Assembly: GCA_963782605.1 (NCBI GenBank)
Contig: CAWAKK010000009.1
Location: forward strand, 62,001-126,000
Reading direction: 5' to 3'
DNA from: JBDTSW01 sp963782605
GTDB taxonomy: Bacteria > Actinomycetota > Thermoleophilia > Solirubrobacterales > 70-9
DNA: 64,000 nt
The notes below the pieces were generated by a model. That model saw only the letters and a list, made by a program, of their open reading frames with translations, had not been told where the DNA came from and made no database searches. Below, piece after piece: positions 16,930-25,295 of the stretch (position 1 is the stretch's first letter; every line of letters begins with the position of its first letter). Made by a program: the position numbers and the translations under genes.

Positions 16930-17643
16930 TCAGCTCGATTGGTTCGACGGCCGGATCAGGATCTCGTTGACGTCGACGTGTTCGGGCTGGCTCAGCGCGT
17001 AGAGCACCGCGCGCGCGATGTCGCCGTCGTGAAGGGCGTTATCGGGGCCAGGCCGCTCGTCGAAGAACGGAGTGTCGACCATCCCTGGCTCGATCAGCGT
17101 CATCCGGATGTTCCGGCTCTCGTGCATCTCGCGGAGCTCCTGGCGGAGCGCCTCGCCGATCGCGGTGACAGCCCACTTCGACGCTGAGTACATGGAGCCC
17201 GGGAGGACGCGCCGGCCGGCGACCGAGCTGGTGATCACGAAGTGGCCGCTGCCGCGCTCGAGCAGATGGGGGAGCGTCGCGCGGACCGTGTAGGCGACGC
17301 CAAGGACGTTCGTCTCGACCATCGAGCGCCACTGCTCGGGTGACTCCTCGAGAAATCCGCGCGTGGCGCCGAAGCCGGCGTTGGCGAAGACGGCATCGAT
17401 GCGGCCGAAGGCTTCGAGCGATTCGCTCACGAGCCGCTCGTTGTGCTCCCAGCGCGCAACGTCCGTTTGGACCGCGAGCGCTGTTTCGCCCCCGCCGAGC
17501 TCGGAGGCGAGCGCTGAGAGCTTGTCCTCGCTACGCGCCGCCAGCACCACGCGCCAGCCGGCGGCGGCGGCCTGACGCGCGGTTTCCGCTCCGATGCCGG
17601 TCGAGGCGCCGGTGATCACGATCACTTTTCCATCGCCCGCCAT
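16930..17643 (-). CDS. Short-chain dehydrogenase/reductase (classical SDR)
   Basis: 237 residues. The cofactor motif TGASTGIG is near residue 10, NAGFG near 87, and catalytic SS and YSASK near 140-158; MIEPGMVDTPF-like LIEPGMVDTPFF completes the fold. The Arg in AARSEDK suggests NADPH. Substrate unknown. The ATG at 17643 directly precedes the Rossmann strand; the upstream open frame is not family-like. It converges with the GPx gene across an 11-base gap that contains a small CGAGC/GCTCG hairpin. Confidence 0.88.
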   Translation of the reverse strand: MAGDGKVIVITGASTGIGAETARQAAAAGWRVVLAARSEDKLSALASELGGGETALAVQTDVARWEHNERLVSESLEAFGRIDAVFANAGFGATRGFLEESPEQWRSMVETNVLGVAYTVRATLPHLLERGSGHFVITSSVAGRRVLPGSMYSASKWAVTAIGEALRQELREMHESRNIRMTLIEPGMVDTPFFDERPGPDNALHDGDIARAVLYALSQPEHVDVNEILIRPSNQSS

Positions 17644-17746
17644 GCGCGGCGATTCTAGGCATTGACGGGTCACCGGCGGACCCCCGACCCCGACCCGGAC
17701 GGCGTACGGCCCCTGCGATAATCGGGGAGCCGCCTTCGGCCCGCCC

Positions 17747-18169
17747 ATGGACCCAGATCGCAAGCGAAAGATCCGTCTCGGCATCGCGTTAGGCACGGCA
17801 GTCGTCCTGGCCGCCGCGCTCGTCTACGTCTCGTTCTCGGCCTCCAGCGAGGCCAAGCCGCCAAGCGCCGTGCTCGCCGCCGCCCCCGGCTCTGACTTCG
17901 AGGTCTATGGAGTCGTGGCAGAGGATTCGGTGAGCCACGAGGGCGAGGAGCTTCGCTTCGACCTCGCCGACCGCGAGGACCCGTCCGAGAGCCTGCCAGT
18001 GAGCTACGTGGGGCAGGTGCCGGACCCGTTTCGGGAGGGCCGCGAGGTCATCATCGAGGGCGAGTTCAGCGGGGAGACGTTCGTGGGCGAACGCGACTCG
18101 TTAATCACCAAGTGCCCGTCCAAGTTCGCCGACGAAGCCGCCAACGACGACCAGATCCTGATCGAGTAG
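17747..18169 (+). CDS. ccmE: Cytochrome c maturation haem chaperone CcmE, C-x3-F variant
   Basis: 140 residues. One N-terminal membrane anchor (LGIALGTAVVLAAALVYVSF) is followed by the OB-fold domain with FEVYGVVAEDSV, FDLADRE and VSYVGQVPDPFREGREVIIEGEF, all CcmE-like. The haem-attachment site, usually H-x3-Y, reads C123-P-S-K-F127 (TKCPSKFAD). Cys in place of His is known from archaeal and sulfate-reducer CcmE types, which keep Tyr; Phe here is a further change. Its stop abuts the ccmF ATG with no gap. Confidence 0.85.
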   Translation: MDPDRKRKIRLGIALGTAVVLAAALVYVSFSASSEAKPPSAVLAAAPGSDFEVYGVVAEDSVSHEGEELRFDLADREDPSESLPVSYVGQVPDPFREGREVIIEGEFSGETFVGERDSLITKCPSKFADEAANDDQILIE

Positions 18170-20386
18170 ATGCCCACGATCGGCGCGGCGTGTCTGGGCG
18201 CCGCCTTCCTCACCGCCCTTTATGTAGTCGGCGCGGCGCTCGCCGGCACCCGAGGCGACCGGCGTTTCACCGACTCGGCCCGGCGCGGCGTCTTCGCCCT
18301 GGCGGCGCTGCTCACGATCTGCGTCGTCACGCTCGAGATCTCCTTTCTGCGCGACGACTTCTCGGTTGAGCTGGTCGCCGATCACTCCTCGACAACGACA
18401 GCGACCGGCTACAAGCTCACGGCGATGTGGTCGAGCCAGGCGGGCTCGCTGCTGCTCTGGGCGTGGGTCCTCTCGCTGGCGACCTCGGGAGTCCTGCTCG
18501 CGACGCGCAACCGCCTGCGCGAGCTCGTGCCCTGGGCGACGGCGATCCTGGGCGGGCTGGCGGTCTTCTTTACCGGGCTCATGCTCTTCGGGATCCTCTC
18601 CCCGGCGGCCGACTCGTTCCCCTTCGCTCGCCTCGATCCCGCCCCGGCCGAAGGAGTCGGCCTCACGCCGCTCTTGCGTCACCCGGCGATGGCGATCCAT
18701 CCGCCGATGCTCTACTCGGGCTACGTCCTCTTCTCGATCCCGTTCGCGTTCGCGATCGCGGCATTGATCACGCGGCGCCTCGACGCCGCCTGGATCCGCT
18801 CCACCCGCAGGTTCGCGTTGGTCGCATGGGTCTTCCTCTCGACGGGGGTCCTGCTGGGCTCGTTTTGGTCATACAACGAGCTCGGCTGGGGCGGCTACTG
18901 GGGCTGGGACGCGGTCGAGAACGCCTCGCTCATGCCGTGGCTCGTCGGCACGGCCTTCCTGCACTCGGTGATGGTGCAGGAGAAGCGCGGGATGTTGCGG
19001 ACGTGGAACGTCTCGCTGATCGTGGCGACGTTCTCTCTCTGCCTGCTCGGGACGTTCCTGGTGCGCTCGGGGATCCTCGAGTCGATTCATGCCTTCGGCG
19101 TCTCCAAGGTGGGCGGGCCGCTCCTGGCGCTGATCGCATTGGTCGTGATCGGGTCGGCGGTGCTGATCGCCTCCCGCCTCGGCGACCTTCGGGGCGAGCG
19201 GCGGATCGAGTCGCTGGCCTCGCGCGAGGCCGTCTTTCTCATCAACAACCTGCTCCTGGTTGGCCTGTGCGTGGTCATCTTCTGGGGCACATTCTTCCCG
19301 CTCATCTCCGAGGCCCTGACCGGCGACGAGCGCTCGGTGGGCCCGCCGTTCTTCAACACCGTGACGACGCCGCTCGCACTACTGGTGGTGCTGTTCACGG
19401 GGATCGGGCCCCTGCTCGCCTGGCGGCGCGTGAGCGCGGGACGGATTTGGCGGCTGGTGTGGCCGCCGGGGGCGGTGGCCTTGGGCGTCGGCCTGCTCAT
19501 CGTGGCCCTGAACGGCCCGCCCGAACGACTCAGTGAATGGTCGGCATATGTGCTCTTCACCTTCGCTGCGTTCACCCTCGCCGCGCTCGCGAGCGAGCTG
19601 ATCCGCTCGGCGTCGGCCCAGCGGCGTCTCGCCGGGGGCAGCTGGCCGCATGCCGCGGCACGGGTCATGGCCCGCAACCGCCGGCGCTACGGCGGCTACC
19701 TCGTGCACGCGGGAATCGCGGTGCTGTTCGTAGCGGTGGCGGCCTCCTCGACCTTCCAGACCTCCTCCGACGTGCGTCTCGTGCCCGGCCAGACAGCGAC
19801 GGTGGGCGAGTTCGAGGTGACCTACGAAGAGCCCTCGAGCACCGTCGACGAGGAGAAGCTCTCCTTCGCCACTCGCCTCACCGTGACGCGTGACGGCGAG
19901 CGGTTCGCGAGCCTCACCCCTTCGCGCAACTACTACGCGGGCCCGGGGGATCCATCGCTCGGGCCGCTGCGGGGCTTCTTCGAGGGGGAGGCGACCAGCG
20001 AGGTCGGGCGCACAGGCGCTGCGGCCGGCGACTTCTGGACATCGATGCGCCCCGACCTCGCACGCTTCGACAAGGTGATCGACGGGGTCGACGAACGGTT
20101 GACGGACTACGCGAAGACGCTCGAGGTCGGCGACGAGGAGGACCTCGCTGCCTACGCGCAGGCGCAGGGAGAAGCGATCAAGAACTTCTCCCTGCTCCTG
20201 GAGGAAGCGTCGCCTCCGGTCGACTTTCGCATCAACTACAACCCGCTCGTGGTGTGGCTTTGGGTGGGCGGCGCGATCGGTGTCGCCGGCGGGCTGATCG
20301 CGATCTGGCCCGCCGCCGCGGCCCGCCGGCGCCAGGTGGCCGACGTCCACGCCGCGAAGCTCGCGCGCGACCTCGGTCGCGCCTGA
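18170..20386 (+). CDS. ccmF: Cytochrome c maturation haem lyase CcmF
   Basis: 738 residues, about 14-15 membrane helices. The tryptophan-rich haem-handling loop WGGYWGWDAVENASLMPWL lies near residues 241-259. Conserved histidine loops are visible in LRHPAMAIHPPMLYSGY and VLHAGIAV-type LVHAGIAVLF. The large periplasmic domain is near residues 520-680, followed by one last helix. It joins haem from CcmE to apocytochrome cysteines together with CcmH. ATG directly after the ccmE stop, so the two are co-translated. Confidence 0.95.
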   Translation: MPTIGAACLGAAFLTALYVVGAALAGTRGDRRFTDSARRGVFALAALLTICVVTLEISFLRDDFSVELVADHSSTTTATGYKLTAMWSSQAGSLLLWAWVLSLATSGVLLATRNRLRELVPWATAILGGLAVFFTGLMLFGILSPAADSFPFARLDPAPAEGVGLTPLLRHPAMAIHPPMLYSGYVLFSIPFAFAIAALITRRLDAAWIRSTRRFALVAWVFLSTGVLLGSFWSYNELGWGGYWGWDAVENASLMPWLVGTAFLHSVMVQEKRGMLRTWNVSLIVATFSLCLLGTFLVRSGILESIHAFGVSKVGGPLLALIALVVIGSAVLIASRLGDLRGERRIESLASREAVFLINNLLLVGLCVVIFWGTFFPLISEALTGDERSVGPPFFNTVTTPLALLVVLFTGIGPLLAWRRVSAGRIWRLVWPPGAVALGVGLLIVALNGPPERLSEWSAYVLFTFAAFTLAALASELIRSASAQRRLAGGSWPHAAARVMARNRRRYGGYLVHAGIAVLFVAVAASSTFQTSSDVRLVPGQTATVGEFEVTYEEPSSTVDEEKLSFATRLTVTRDGERFASLTPSRNYYAGPGDPSLGPLRGFFEGEATSEVGRTGAAAGDFWTSMRPDLARFDKVIDGVDERLTDYAKTLEVGDEEDLAAYAQAQGEAIKNFSLLLEEASPPVDFRINYNPLVVWLWVGGAIGVAGGLIAIWPAAAARRRQVADVHAAKLARDLGRA

Positions 20387-20425
20387 GCCGCAAGCCGACG
20401 CCACGTCCTAGCCTCTGCCCGGCCT

Positions 20426-20704
20426 GTGGAGCTGGTGATCGCATTCGCCGTGGTGCTCGTTGTCGCGTGGTTCGTGATGGCGCCGCTGCGCGGCGGCACG
20501 GCTGAGCCGGGGGAGGATCCGCTGATCGCCGACCTCGAAGCGCGCAAGGAGGCCAAGTACCGCGAGATCCGCGACGCCGAGCTCGATCACGCCCAGGGCA
20601 AGCTCTCGGACACCGATTGGAACGCGGCCGACGCCGAGCTGCGCGCGGAGGCGATCGAGATCCTGCGTGCCCTCGACGAGGCGAAGGGCGCCAACGGGCC
20701 TTGA
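20426..20704 (+). CDS. Small membrane protein, CcmI-like N-terminal segment
   Basis: 92 residues. One N-terminal helix (LVIAFAVVLVVAWFVMAPL) is followed by a charged helical hairpin with ADLEARKEAKYREIRDAELDHAQGKLSDTDW. This resembles the region after the first helix of CcmI and the small proteins that accompany ccm genes in Gram-positive genomes. GTG start, 39 bases after ccmF. It is probably a Ccm accessory; the link rests on position and pattern. Confidence 0.7.
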   Translation: MELVIAFAVVLVVAWFVMAPLRGGTAEPGEDPLIADLEARKEAKYREIRDAELDHAQGKLSDTDWNAADAELRAEAIEILRALDEAKGANGP

Positions 20705-20735
20705 ATCCGGCGAACCCTGGCTAGACTTCGCGCCG

Positions 20736-20960
20736 ATGGAGAACCTGCTCGAAGTGCTCCAGGTGGTGATCGCCGTGGTCGTCATCTTCCTGGTGCTGCT
20801 GCACTCAGGCAAGGACGCCGGCCTCTCGGGAGCGTTCGGCATCGGTCAGAGCGGCAGCTCCTTCGGCGGGGGCTCGCTGGTCGAGCGCAACCTCGACCGC
20901 TGGACGATCTTCTTCTCGCTCCTCTTCGTCCTCAACACCCTCGTCCTGCTCAAGCTCTAG
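20736..20960 (+). CDS. secG: Preprotein translocase subunit SecG
   Basis: 74 residues with two membrane helices (VLQVVIAVVVIFLVLLH and FFSLLFVLNTLVLLKL). Between them is the conserved SecG loop, GKDAGLSGAFGIGQSGSSFGGGS. SecG assists the SecYEG channel during SecA-driven export. The ATG at 20736 is chosen because translation begins right before the first helix. The next gene starts 13 bases on. Confidence 0.93.
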   Translation: MENLLEVLQVVIAVVVIFLVLLHSGKDAGLSGAFGIGQSGSSFGGGSLVERNLDRWTIFFSLLFVLNTLVLLKL

Positions 20961-20972
20961 GGGGCACCGGGC

Positions 20973-21953
20973 GTGGTGCGCTCGGGCGGCGCGCGCAGGC
21001 TCGGACTGACAGCCGCGATGGTGGCGGCACTCTGCGCGGCTGCGCTCAGCGCCTGCGGGGGCGCCGACGAGAGCGCCTCGCGCAGCGCCACCCCGGGCCA
21101 GCCCGGCGCCGGCGGCGTCTTGACCTGGGCGCTCGAGGCCCGCCCCTTGGACATCGACCCGCTCGCCGCCGACACCCGTGGCGAGCAGCTCGTCTCGCGC
21201 CAGATCCACGAGCCGTTGATTGCCAATCTCGTCGGTCCGTACGGGGCGATCCGCAGGGAGTCGGGTCTCGCGTTCTCGGCCCGTCCGACGGCCGGCGACA
21301 CCATCTGGCGGATGCGCTTGCGCACCGGGGTGCGCTTTCAGGACGGCTCGGCCTTCAACGCAGGCACGGTGGTGGCCAACGGCCAGCGCTGGCTCACCAC
21401 ACCCGAGGGCCAGGCGCTCGTGCCCGACCTCTTCGCCGTGGACGCGCCGCGCCCGGACGTCGTTCGGTTCTTCCTGGAGCAGCCCAACCCCGAGTTCCCG
21501 GAGGTGCTCGTCTCGCCGCAGGCCGGGATCGTCTCGCCCAGAGCGCTCGCGCCCGCCAGCGGCACCGACGCGGTCATGCGCAGCGAATCGCGATCTGGGA
21601 CCGGCCCGTTCGAATTGCGTGAGGAGGATGCGTCCGGCGTCCTTCTCGCCCGCAATCTGGAGTGGTGGGGGACCGAGCGCGAGCTCGGGCCGGCCTTTGA
21701 CCAAGTCGACTTTCGCATCATCTCGGATGCCGGCGAACGCGTGGCCCTGCTCGGCGGGGGCGACGTCCAGGTTGCCGAAGCGCTCGGTCCCGCGCAGGTG
21801 CGCGAGGCGCGTGCGGATCCGCTGCTGGAGGTGCTCCCGGGCCCGGCCGAATCGCTCGGACTCGAGCGCTCCGTGCGAGGAATCAGCTCGGCTGCCGAGG
21901 TGCCATCGCTCTCGGGGGTCTGGGCGACGAGGGTGGGCTCAGGGCCTGGGTAG
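20973..21953 (+). CDS. Short family-5 (peptide/Ni-type) solute-binding lipoprotein
   Basis: 326 residues. The signal peptide ends with lipobox ALSAC. The start of the SBP_bac_5 fold is clear: GGVLTWALEARPLDIDPLAADT, then a WRMRLRTGVRFQDGSAFNAGTVV segment that is the family signature, SGTGPFELRE and NLEWWG. Family members usually reach 500-600 residues; this one stops after the first lobe and part of the second. No continuation is found in another frame before the DUF4396 gene, so the truncation looks genuine. No permease or ATPase genes are nearby. GTG start. Confidence 0.75.
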   Translation: MVRSGGARRLGLTAAMVAALCAAALSACGGADESASRSATPGQPGAGGVLTWALEARPLDIDPLAADTRGEQLVSRQIHEPLIANLVGPYGAIRRESGLAFSARPTAGDTIWRMRLRTGVRFQDGSAFNAGTVVANGQRWLTTPEGQALVPDLFAVDAPRPDVVRFFLEQPNPEFPEVLVSPQAGIVSPRALAPASGTDAVMRSESRSGTGPFELREEDASGVLLARNLEWWGTERELGPAFDQVDFRIISDAGERVALLGGGDVQVAEALGPAQVREARADPLLEVLPGPAESLGLERSVRGISSAAEVPSLSGVWATRVGSGPG

Positions 21954-21976
21954 CGCGGTGGGGAGAGGGCCAGTGA

Positions 21977-21991
21977 TACCCCAGGGGGGTA
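21977..21991. promoter_or_regulatory. CsoR/RcnR-type operator candidate upstream of the DUF4396 gene
   Basis: TACCCC (21977-21982) and GGGGTA (21986-21991) form an inverted repeat with a 3-base centre. This matches the G/C-tract plus TA pattern of CsoR-family copper/nickel repressor operators. It ends 18 bases before the DUF4396 ATG, overlapping the expected promoter. The repressor gene itself is not in the window. Confidence 0.5.
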
Positions 21992-22009
21992 CTGGTAGAG
22001 TCAGGAATC

Positions 22010-22600
22010 ATGGAAGCACACGCCGAGCCACAGAGCCACGATCATCAGCACGAGATGCCGACCGAGGGCTCGGCGCTCACGGGTGTCGCCGTCAGCGCCA
22101 CGCTCCACTGTCTCACCGGTTGCGCCATCGGAGAGGTGGCGGGCGTCGTCATCGGCACGGCCGCCGGCTTCTCCGATGGCGCCACGATCGCGCTCGCCAT
22201 CGCGCTCGCGTTTCTGTTCGGCTACCTCCTCACGAGCCTGCCGCTGTTGCGGGCTGGCCTTGCGCTCGCGGCGGTAATCCCGATTGCCCTGGCTTCGGAC
22301 ACCCTCTCGATCGCGACCATGGAGGTCGTCGACAACGCGATCATCCTCGCCATTCCGGGGGCCATGGACGCGGGCGTCGGTGATCTGCTCTTCTGGGGTT
22401 CGCTGTCGTTCGCCCTCGTGGTGGCCTTCCTCCTCACGGTGCCGGTGAACCGCTGGCTTCTCGCCAGGGGCAAGGGGCACACCGCCGTGCACGAGACCGG
22501 CATCCACGGCGGCCCGGACACCCGTTTGGTGGGCGCGGCGGTCGTCGCGGGGGCCATCTTCGGGATCGCCGTGCTGCTGGCGGAGCTGCTGGGCGCCTAG
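22010..22600 (+). CDS. DUF4396 membrane protein
   Basis: 196 residues. A His-rich N-terminus (SHDHQHEMP) precedes four or five membrane helices. The DUF4396 signature SATLHCLTGCAIGEVAG is present at residues about 28-44, with HC-x3-C-like metal-ligand character. A second conserved stretch is VVDNAIILAIPGAMDAG. Function is uncharacterised; the His-rich start, HCLTGC motif and CsoR-like operator make a metal (copper) role plausible. The ATG at 22010 follows a short AGGAATC region. Confidence 0.82.
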   Translation: MEAHAEPQSHDHQHEMPTEGSALTGVAVSATLHCLTGCAIGEVAGVVIGTAAGFSDGATIALAIALAFLFGYLLTSLPLLRAGLALAAVIPIALASDTLSIATMEVVDNAIILAIPGAMDAGVGDLLFWGSLSFALVVAFLLTVPVNRWLLARGKGHTAVHETGIHGGPDTRLVGAAVVAGAIFGIAVLLAELLGA

Positions 22601-22729
22601 ACCGGCGGGCTCACCGACGGGCGCGGGCGGACATCAGGTCAAAGAGAAAGTGCGGTTCCTGCACCCGCGCGATCCTACGCGCAGCGACGGTGGGGTGATG
22701 CGAGCCGGCAGGGGTAAGGATCAGGTCAG

Positions 22730-23545
22730 ATGATCTCCTGGTCGGCACATCTCGGCCCGCTGTTTACCGAGCATCCGCTGCTGGAGCGCTTCGCCGCCGC
22801 GCGCGGAGCGGGGTTCGAGCGGGTCGAGTGCTGGTCGCCATTCGACGAGGACCTGGACGAGTTCGCGGCCGCGGTAAAGGGATCGGGAGTGCGGCTGGGC
22901 GGCATCAACCTCGATTCGGGCGACATGCCGGCGGGCGATCGCGGATTTCTGAACCGCCCCGACCTCCGCGAGGAGGTCCTCGAGAACGCCGAGGCCGCCG
23001 TGGAGTTGGCAGCGGCGCTCGACATCCCCTTCGTCAACGCGCTGGTTGGCAACTCGACCGGCGCGCAGCGAGACGACGAGCTCGCGACGGTCGCCGAGCG
23101 CCTCCATGAAGTCGCGCAGCTGGCGGTCGGCAGCGAGGTCACGATTCTCGTCGAGGCGCTGAATTCGGACGAGAACCCTGACTACCTGATCCGCGACGTC
23201 GACGAGGCCTGCGTGCTGCTCGACCGGGTTGGACACGGGCGGCTCGCCCTGCTCTTCGACGCATATCACGCCGCCCGAGCCGGCCGGGACGTGCTCGCCG
23301 ACTTCGCGGGCGCGCGTGACCGCATCGCTCATATCCACGTGGCCGACTGCCCGGGCAGGCACGAGCCAGGCAGTGGGAGCTTTGACTTCGAGCGGTTCCT
23401 AGCGACGGTCGCCGACTCCGGCTACGGTGGCGCCGTGGGGCTCGAATACTTCCCAACGGGCACGACCGAGGAGTCACTCGAGTGGCTGCCGCGATCTGAG
23501 CGCGGCGAGTCGAGTGTGTTCCCCGCCGTGGGATCGCAGGATTAG
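22730..23545 (+). CDS. hyi: Hydroxypyruvate isomerase-like TIM-barrel protein
   Basis: 271 residues of the AP-endonuclease-2-like sugar isomerase fold. Segments are MISWSAHLGPLFTEHPLLERFAAARGAGFERVE at the start, VEALNSDENPDYLI (metal Glu), LLFDAYHAARAG (metal Asp/His), HIHVADCPGRHEPGSG and GLEYFP (last metal Glu). It interconverts hydroxypyruvate and tartronate semialdehyde. The next gene starts at the base after its stop and encodes the matching reductase, which strongly supports the call. Confidence 0.9.
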   Translation: MISWSAHLGPLFTEHPLLERFAAARGAGFERVECWSPFDEDLDEFAAAVKGSGVRLGGINLDSGDMPAGDRGFLNRPDLREEVLENAEAAVELAAALDIPFVNALVGNSTGAQRDDELATVAERLHEVAQLAVGSEVTILVEALNSDENPDYLIRDVDEACVLLDRVGHGRLALLFDAYHAARAGRDVLADFAGARDRIAHIHVADCPGRHEPGSGSFDFERFLATVADSGYGGAVGLEYFPTGTTEESLEWLPRSERGESSVFPAVGSQD

Positions 23546-24433
23546 ATGGAAGCCAAGGTCGCCTTCATCGGGCTCGGTGTCATGGGCAAGCCGATGGCCA
23601 AGCACCTCCTCGACGCCGGCTGCGAGCTGCGCGTGCACAACCGCAGCCCCGAGGCGGTGGAGGAGCTGGTCGCGGCCGGGGCGGATGGGTTCGACGGGCC
23701 GGAGGAGGTGGGCGACGCCGAGTTCGTGATCACGATGGTTCCGGACACCCCCGATGTCGAGCTTGTGGCCGAGCGGCTGGTCCCCGCGCTGGCAAATGGC
23801 TCCATCTGGATCGACATGTCCACGATCAGCCCAACCGCGACGCGCGAGCTCGCGGAGGCGGTGGCCGAACGAGGAGCGGAGATGGTCGACGCTCCTGTCT
23901 CCGGCGGAGAGAAGGGGGCTCGCGAGGCGACGCTCTCGATCATGGCCGGAGGCTCCGCGGAGGCGTTCGAGCGCTGCCGGCCGCTCTTCGACGTCCTCGG
24001 GGGCAGCGCCGTTCATGTGGGGGAGGTCGGGGCCGGGCAGGTCGTGAAGGCCTGCAACCAGATCATGGTCGGCTGCCAGATGGAGGCGATGGCGGAGGCG
24101 CTCGTGCTGGGAGCGAAGGCTGGGGTGGACCCGGCCAAGATCGTCGAGGTCCTGGGCGCGGGCCTCGCGCGATGCGGGCCGCTCGAGGTCCGCGGCCCGC
24201 ATGTGCTCGAGGGCGACTTCGAGCCAGGGTTTCGTGCCCGGCTTCACCGCAAGGACCTTGCAATCGCCTTGGAAACCGGGCGCGAGATTGATGTGCCCCT
24301 GCCGGCCACGGCGATCGTCGCCGAGCTCTACAGCGCCATGGTGGCGAGCGGCAGGGGAGACCTCGATCACTCCGGGCTGGCGGACCTGCTCGGCGAGCAG
24401 GCGGGCGTCCGGATCGACGACGCGAGCGACTGA
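23546..24433 (+). CDS. garR: 2-hydroxy-3-oxopropionate (tartronate semialdehyde) reductase
   Basis: 295 residues, beta-hydroxyacid dehydrogenase family. N-terminal VAFIGLGVMGKPMAKHLLDAG binds NAD(P). DAPVSGGEKGAREATLSIMAGG holds the substrate, and GAGQVVKACNQIMVG contains the catalytic Lys near residue 170. It reduces tartronate semialdehyde to glycerate. It directly follows hyi with no gap, forming a two-gene unit that channels hydroxypyruvate or glyoxylate products to glycerate. Confidence 0.9.
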   Translation: MEAKVAFIGLGVMGKPMAKHLLDAGCELRVHNRSPEAVEELVAAGADGFDGPEEVGDAEFVITMVPDTPDVELVAERLVPALANGSIWIDMSTISPTATRELAEAVAERGAEMVDAPVSGGEKGAREATLSIMAGGSAEAFERCRPLFDVLGGSAVHVGEVGAGQVVKACNQIMVGCQMEAMAEALVLGAKAGVDPAKIVEVLGAGLARCGPLEVRGPHVLEGDFEPGFRARLHRKDLAIALETGREIDVPLPATAIVAELYSAMVASGRGDLDHSGLADLLGEQAGVRIDDASD

Positions 24434-24444
24434 AGCCAGCCGCG

Positions 24445-24960
24445 GTGAGCTTCGTCGAGAGCACCCCGGTGAGCCCCGAGGGTGAAGCGATGGCCCGGGA
24501 GTTGCGGATGGTCCACGAGATGATCCGCCGAGAGCTCGTGACCGTGCGCGAGCTGGCCGCGAGCGTCGCGAACGGCGCCTCTGGCGAGGAGGTGCAGGCG
24601 CAGGTCGCGGAGATGGCGGTTGCCAGCCCGATCTGGACCCTGCGGGTGAGCTGCCTGCGTTACTGCCGGTTCGTCCACTCTCATCACGGGTTGGAGGACT
24701 CGGAGTTCTTCCCGAGCCTGGAGAGGGTCAACCCGGACCTGACGCCCTCCATCGAGCGGCTCAAGAGCGAGCACCGGACGGTGGCGCGACTGCTCGATGC
24801 CATCGAGCAGCAGACGGGGGAGCTGAATCGAGAGCCGGGCGCTCGGAAGGCGCTGGCGGCGACGCTCGACGAGCTGGCCGAGCACCTGGTCGCGCACCTG
24901 GACTGGGAGGAGGACGCGATCGTCCCGACGCTCCGCCGCATGACCGGCTGGTACGCCTGA
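24445..24960 (+). CDS. Hemerythrin-like domain protein
   Basis: 171 residues, four-helix bundle. Metal-binding pattern: LRMVHEMIRREL (His on helix 1), FVHSHHGLEDSEFFPSL (H-x3-E on helix 2), LKSEHRTVARLLDAIE (helix 3) and LVAHLDWEEDAIVP (H-x4-E on helix 4). Such proteins carry a di-iron centre for oxygen or NO sensing or storage. GTG start, 11 bases after garR, so possibly co-transcribed. Confidence 0.87.
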   Translation: MSFVESTPVSPEGEAMARELRMVHEMIRRELVTVRELAASVANGASGEEVQAQVAEMAVASPIWTLRVSCLRYCRFVHSHHGLEDSEFFPSLERVNPDLTPSIERLKSEHRTVARLLDAIEQQTGELNREPGARKALAATLDELAEHLVAHLDWEEDAIVPTLRRMTGWYA

Positions 24961-25059
24961 TGCCGGTTCACCCGGATCCGGCGCTGAGCCCGCTGAATAC
25001 CTGGTGACCGGGTCGTGACCGCGCCACGTGGCCGGTGCGCAGCGGGCACCCCGCTTCAG

Positions 25060-25145
<86 letters not shown>

Positions 25146-25232
25146 TCGTGCGCCGAGGAGTCTAGCCCGGGGTCGTACGTGGCGATCCGGACCGATTGCC
25201 TTGCATCCGTCCGCGGGAGCGTCTAGTCTGTA

Positions 25233-25246
25233 CGAACATGTGTTCC
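25233..25246. promoter_or_regulatory. LexA-binding SOS box of lexA
   Basis: CGAACATGTGTTCC matches the Gram-positive/actinobacterial SOS consensus CGAAC-N4-GTTCG at all but the last base. The 12-base core GAACATGTGTTC is a perfect palindrome. It is nested in outer arms TGTAC and GTACA. It lies 50 bases before the lexA start and implies autorepression. Confidence 0.9.
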
Positions 25247-25295
25247 CGTACACGGAGTGCGAGCGATCCGGCTCGCGTCGGCACTGGAGGCTGAA

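Noticed and set aside
16921..16936. CGAGC/GCTCG hairpin between the GPx and SDR genes
   Set aside because: A five-base stem without a T-run is too weak to call a terminator.
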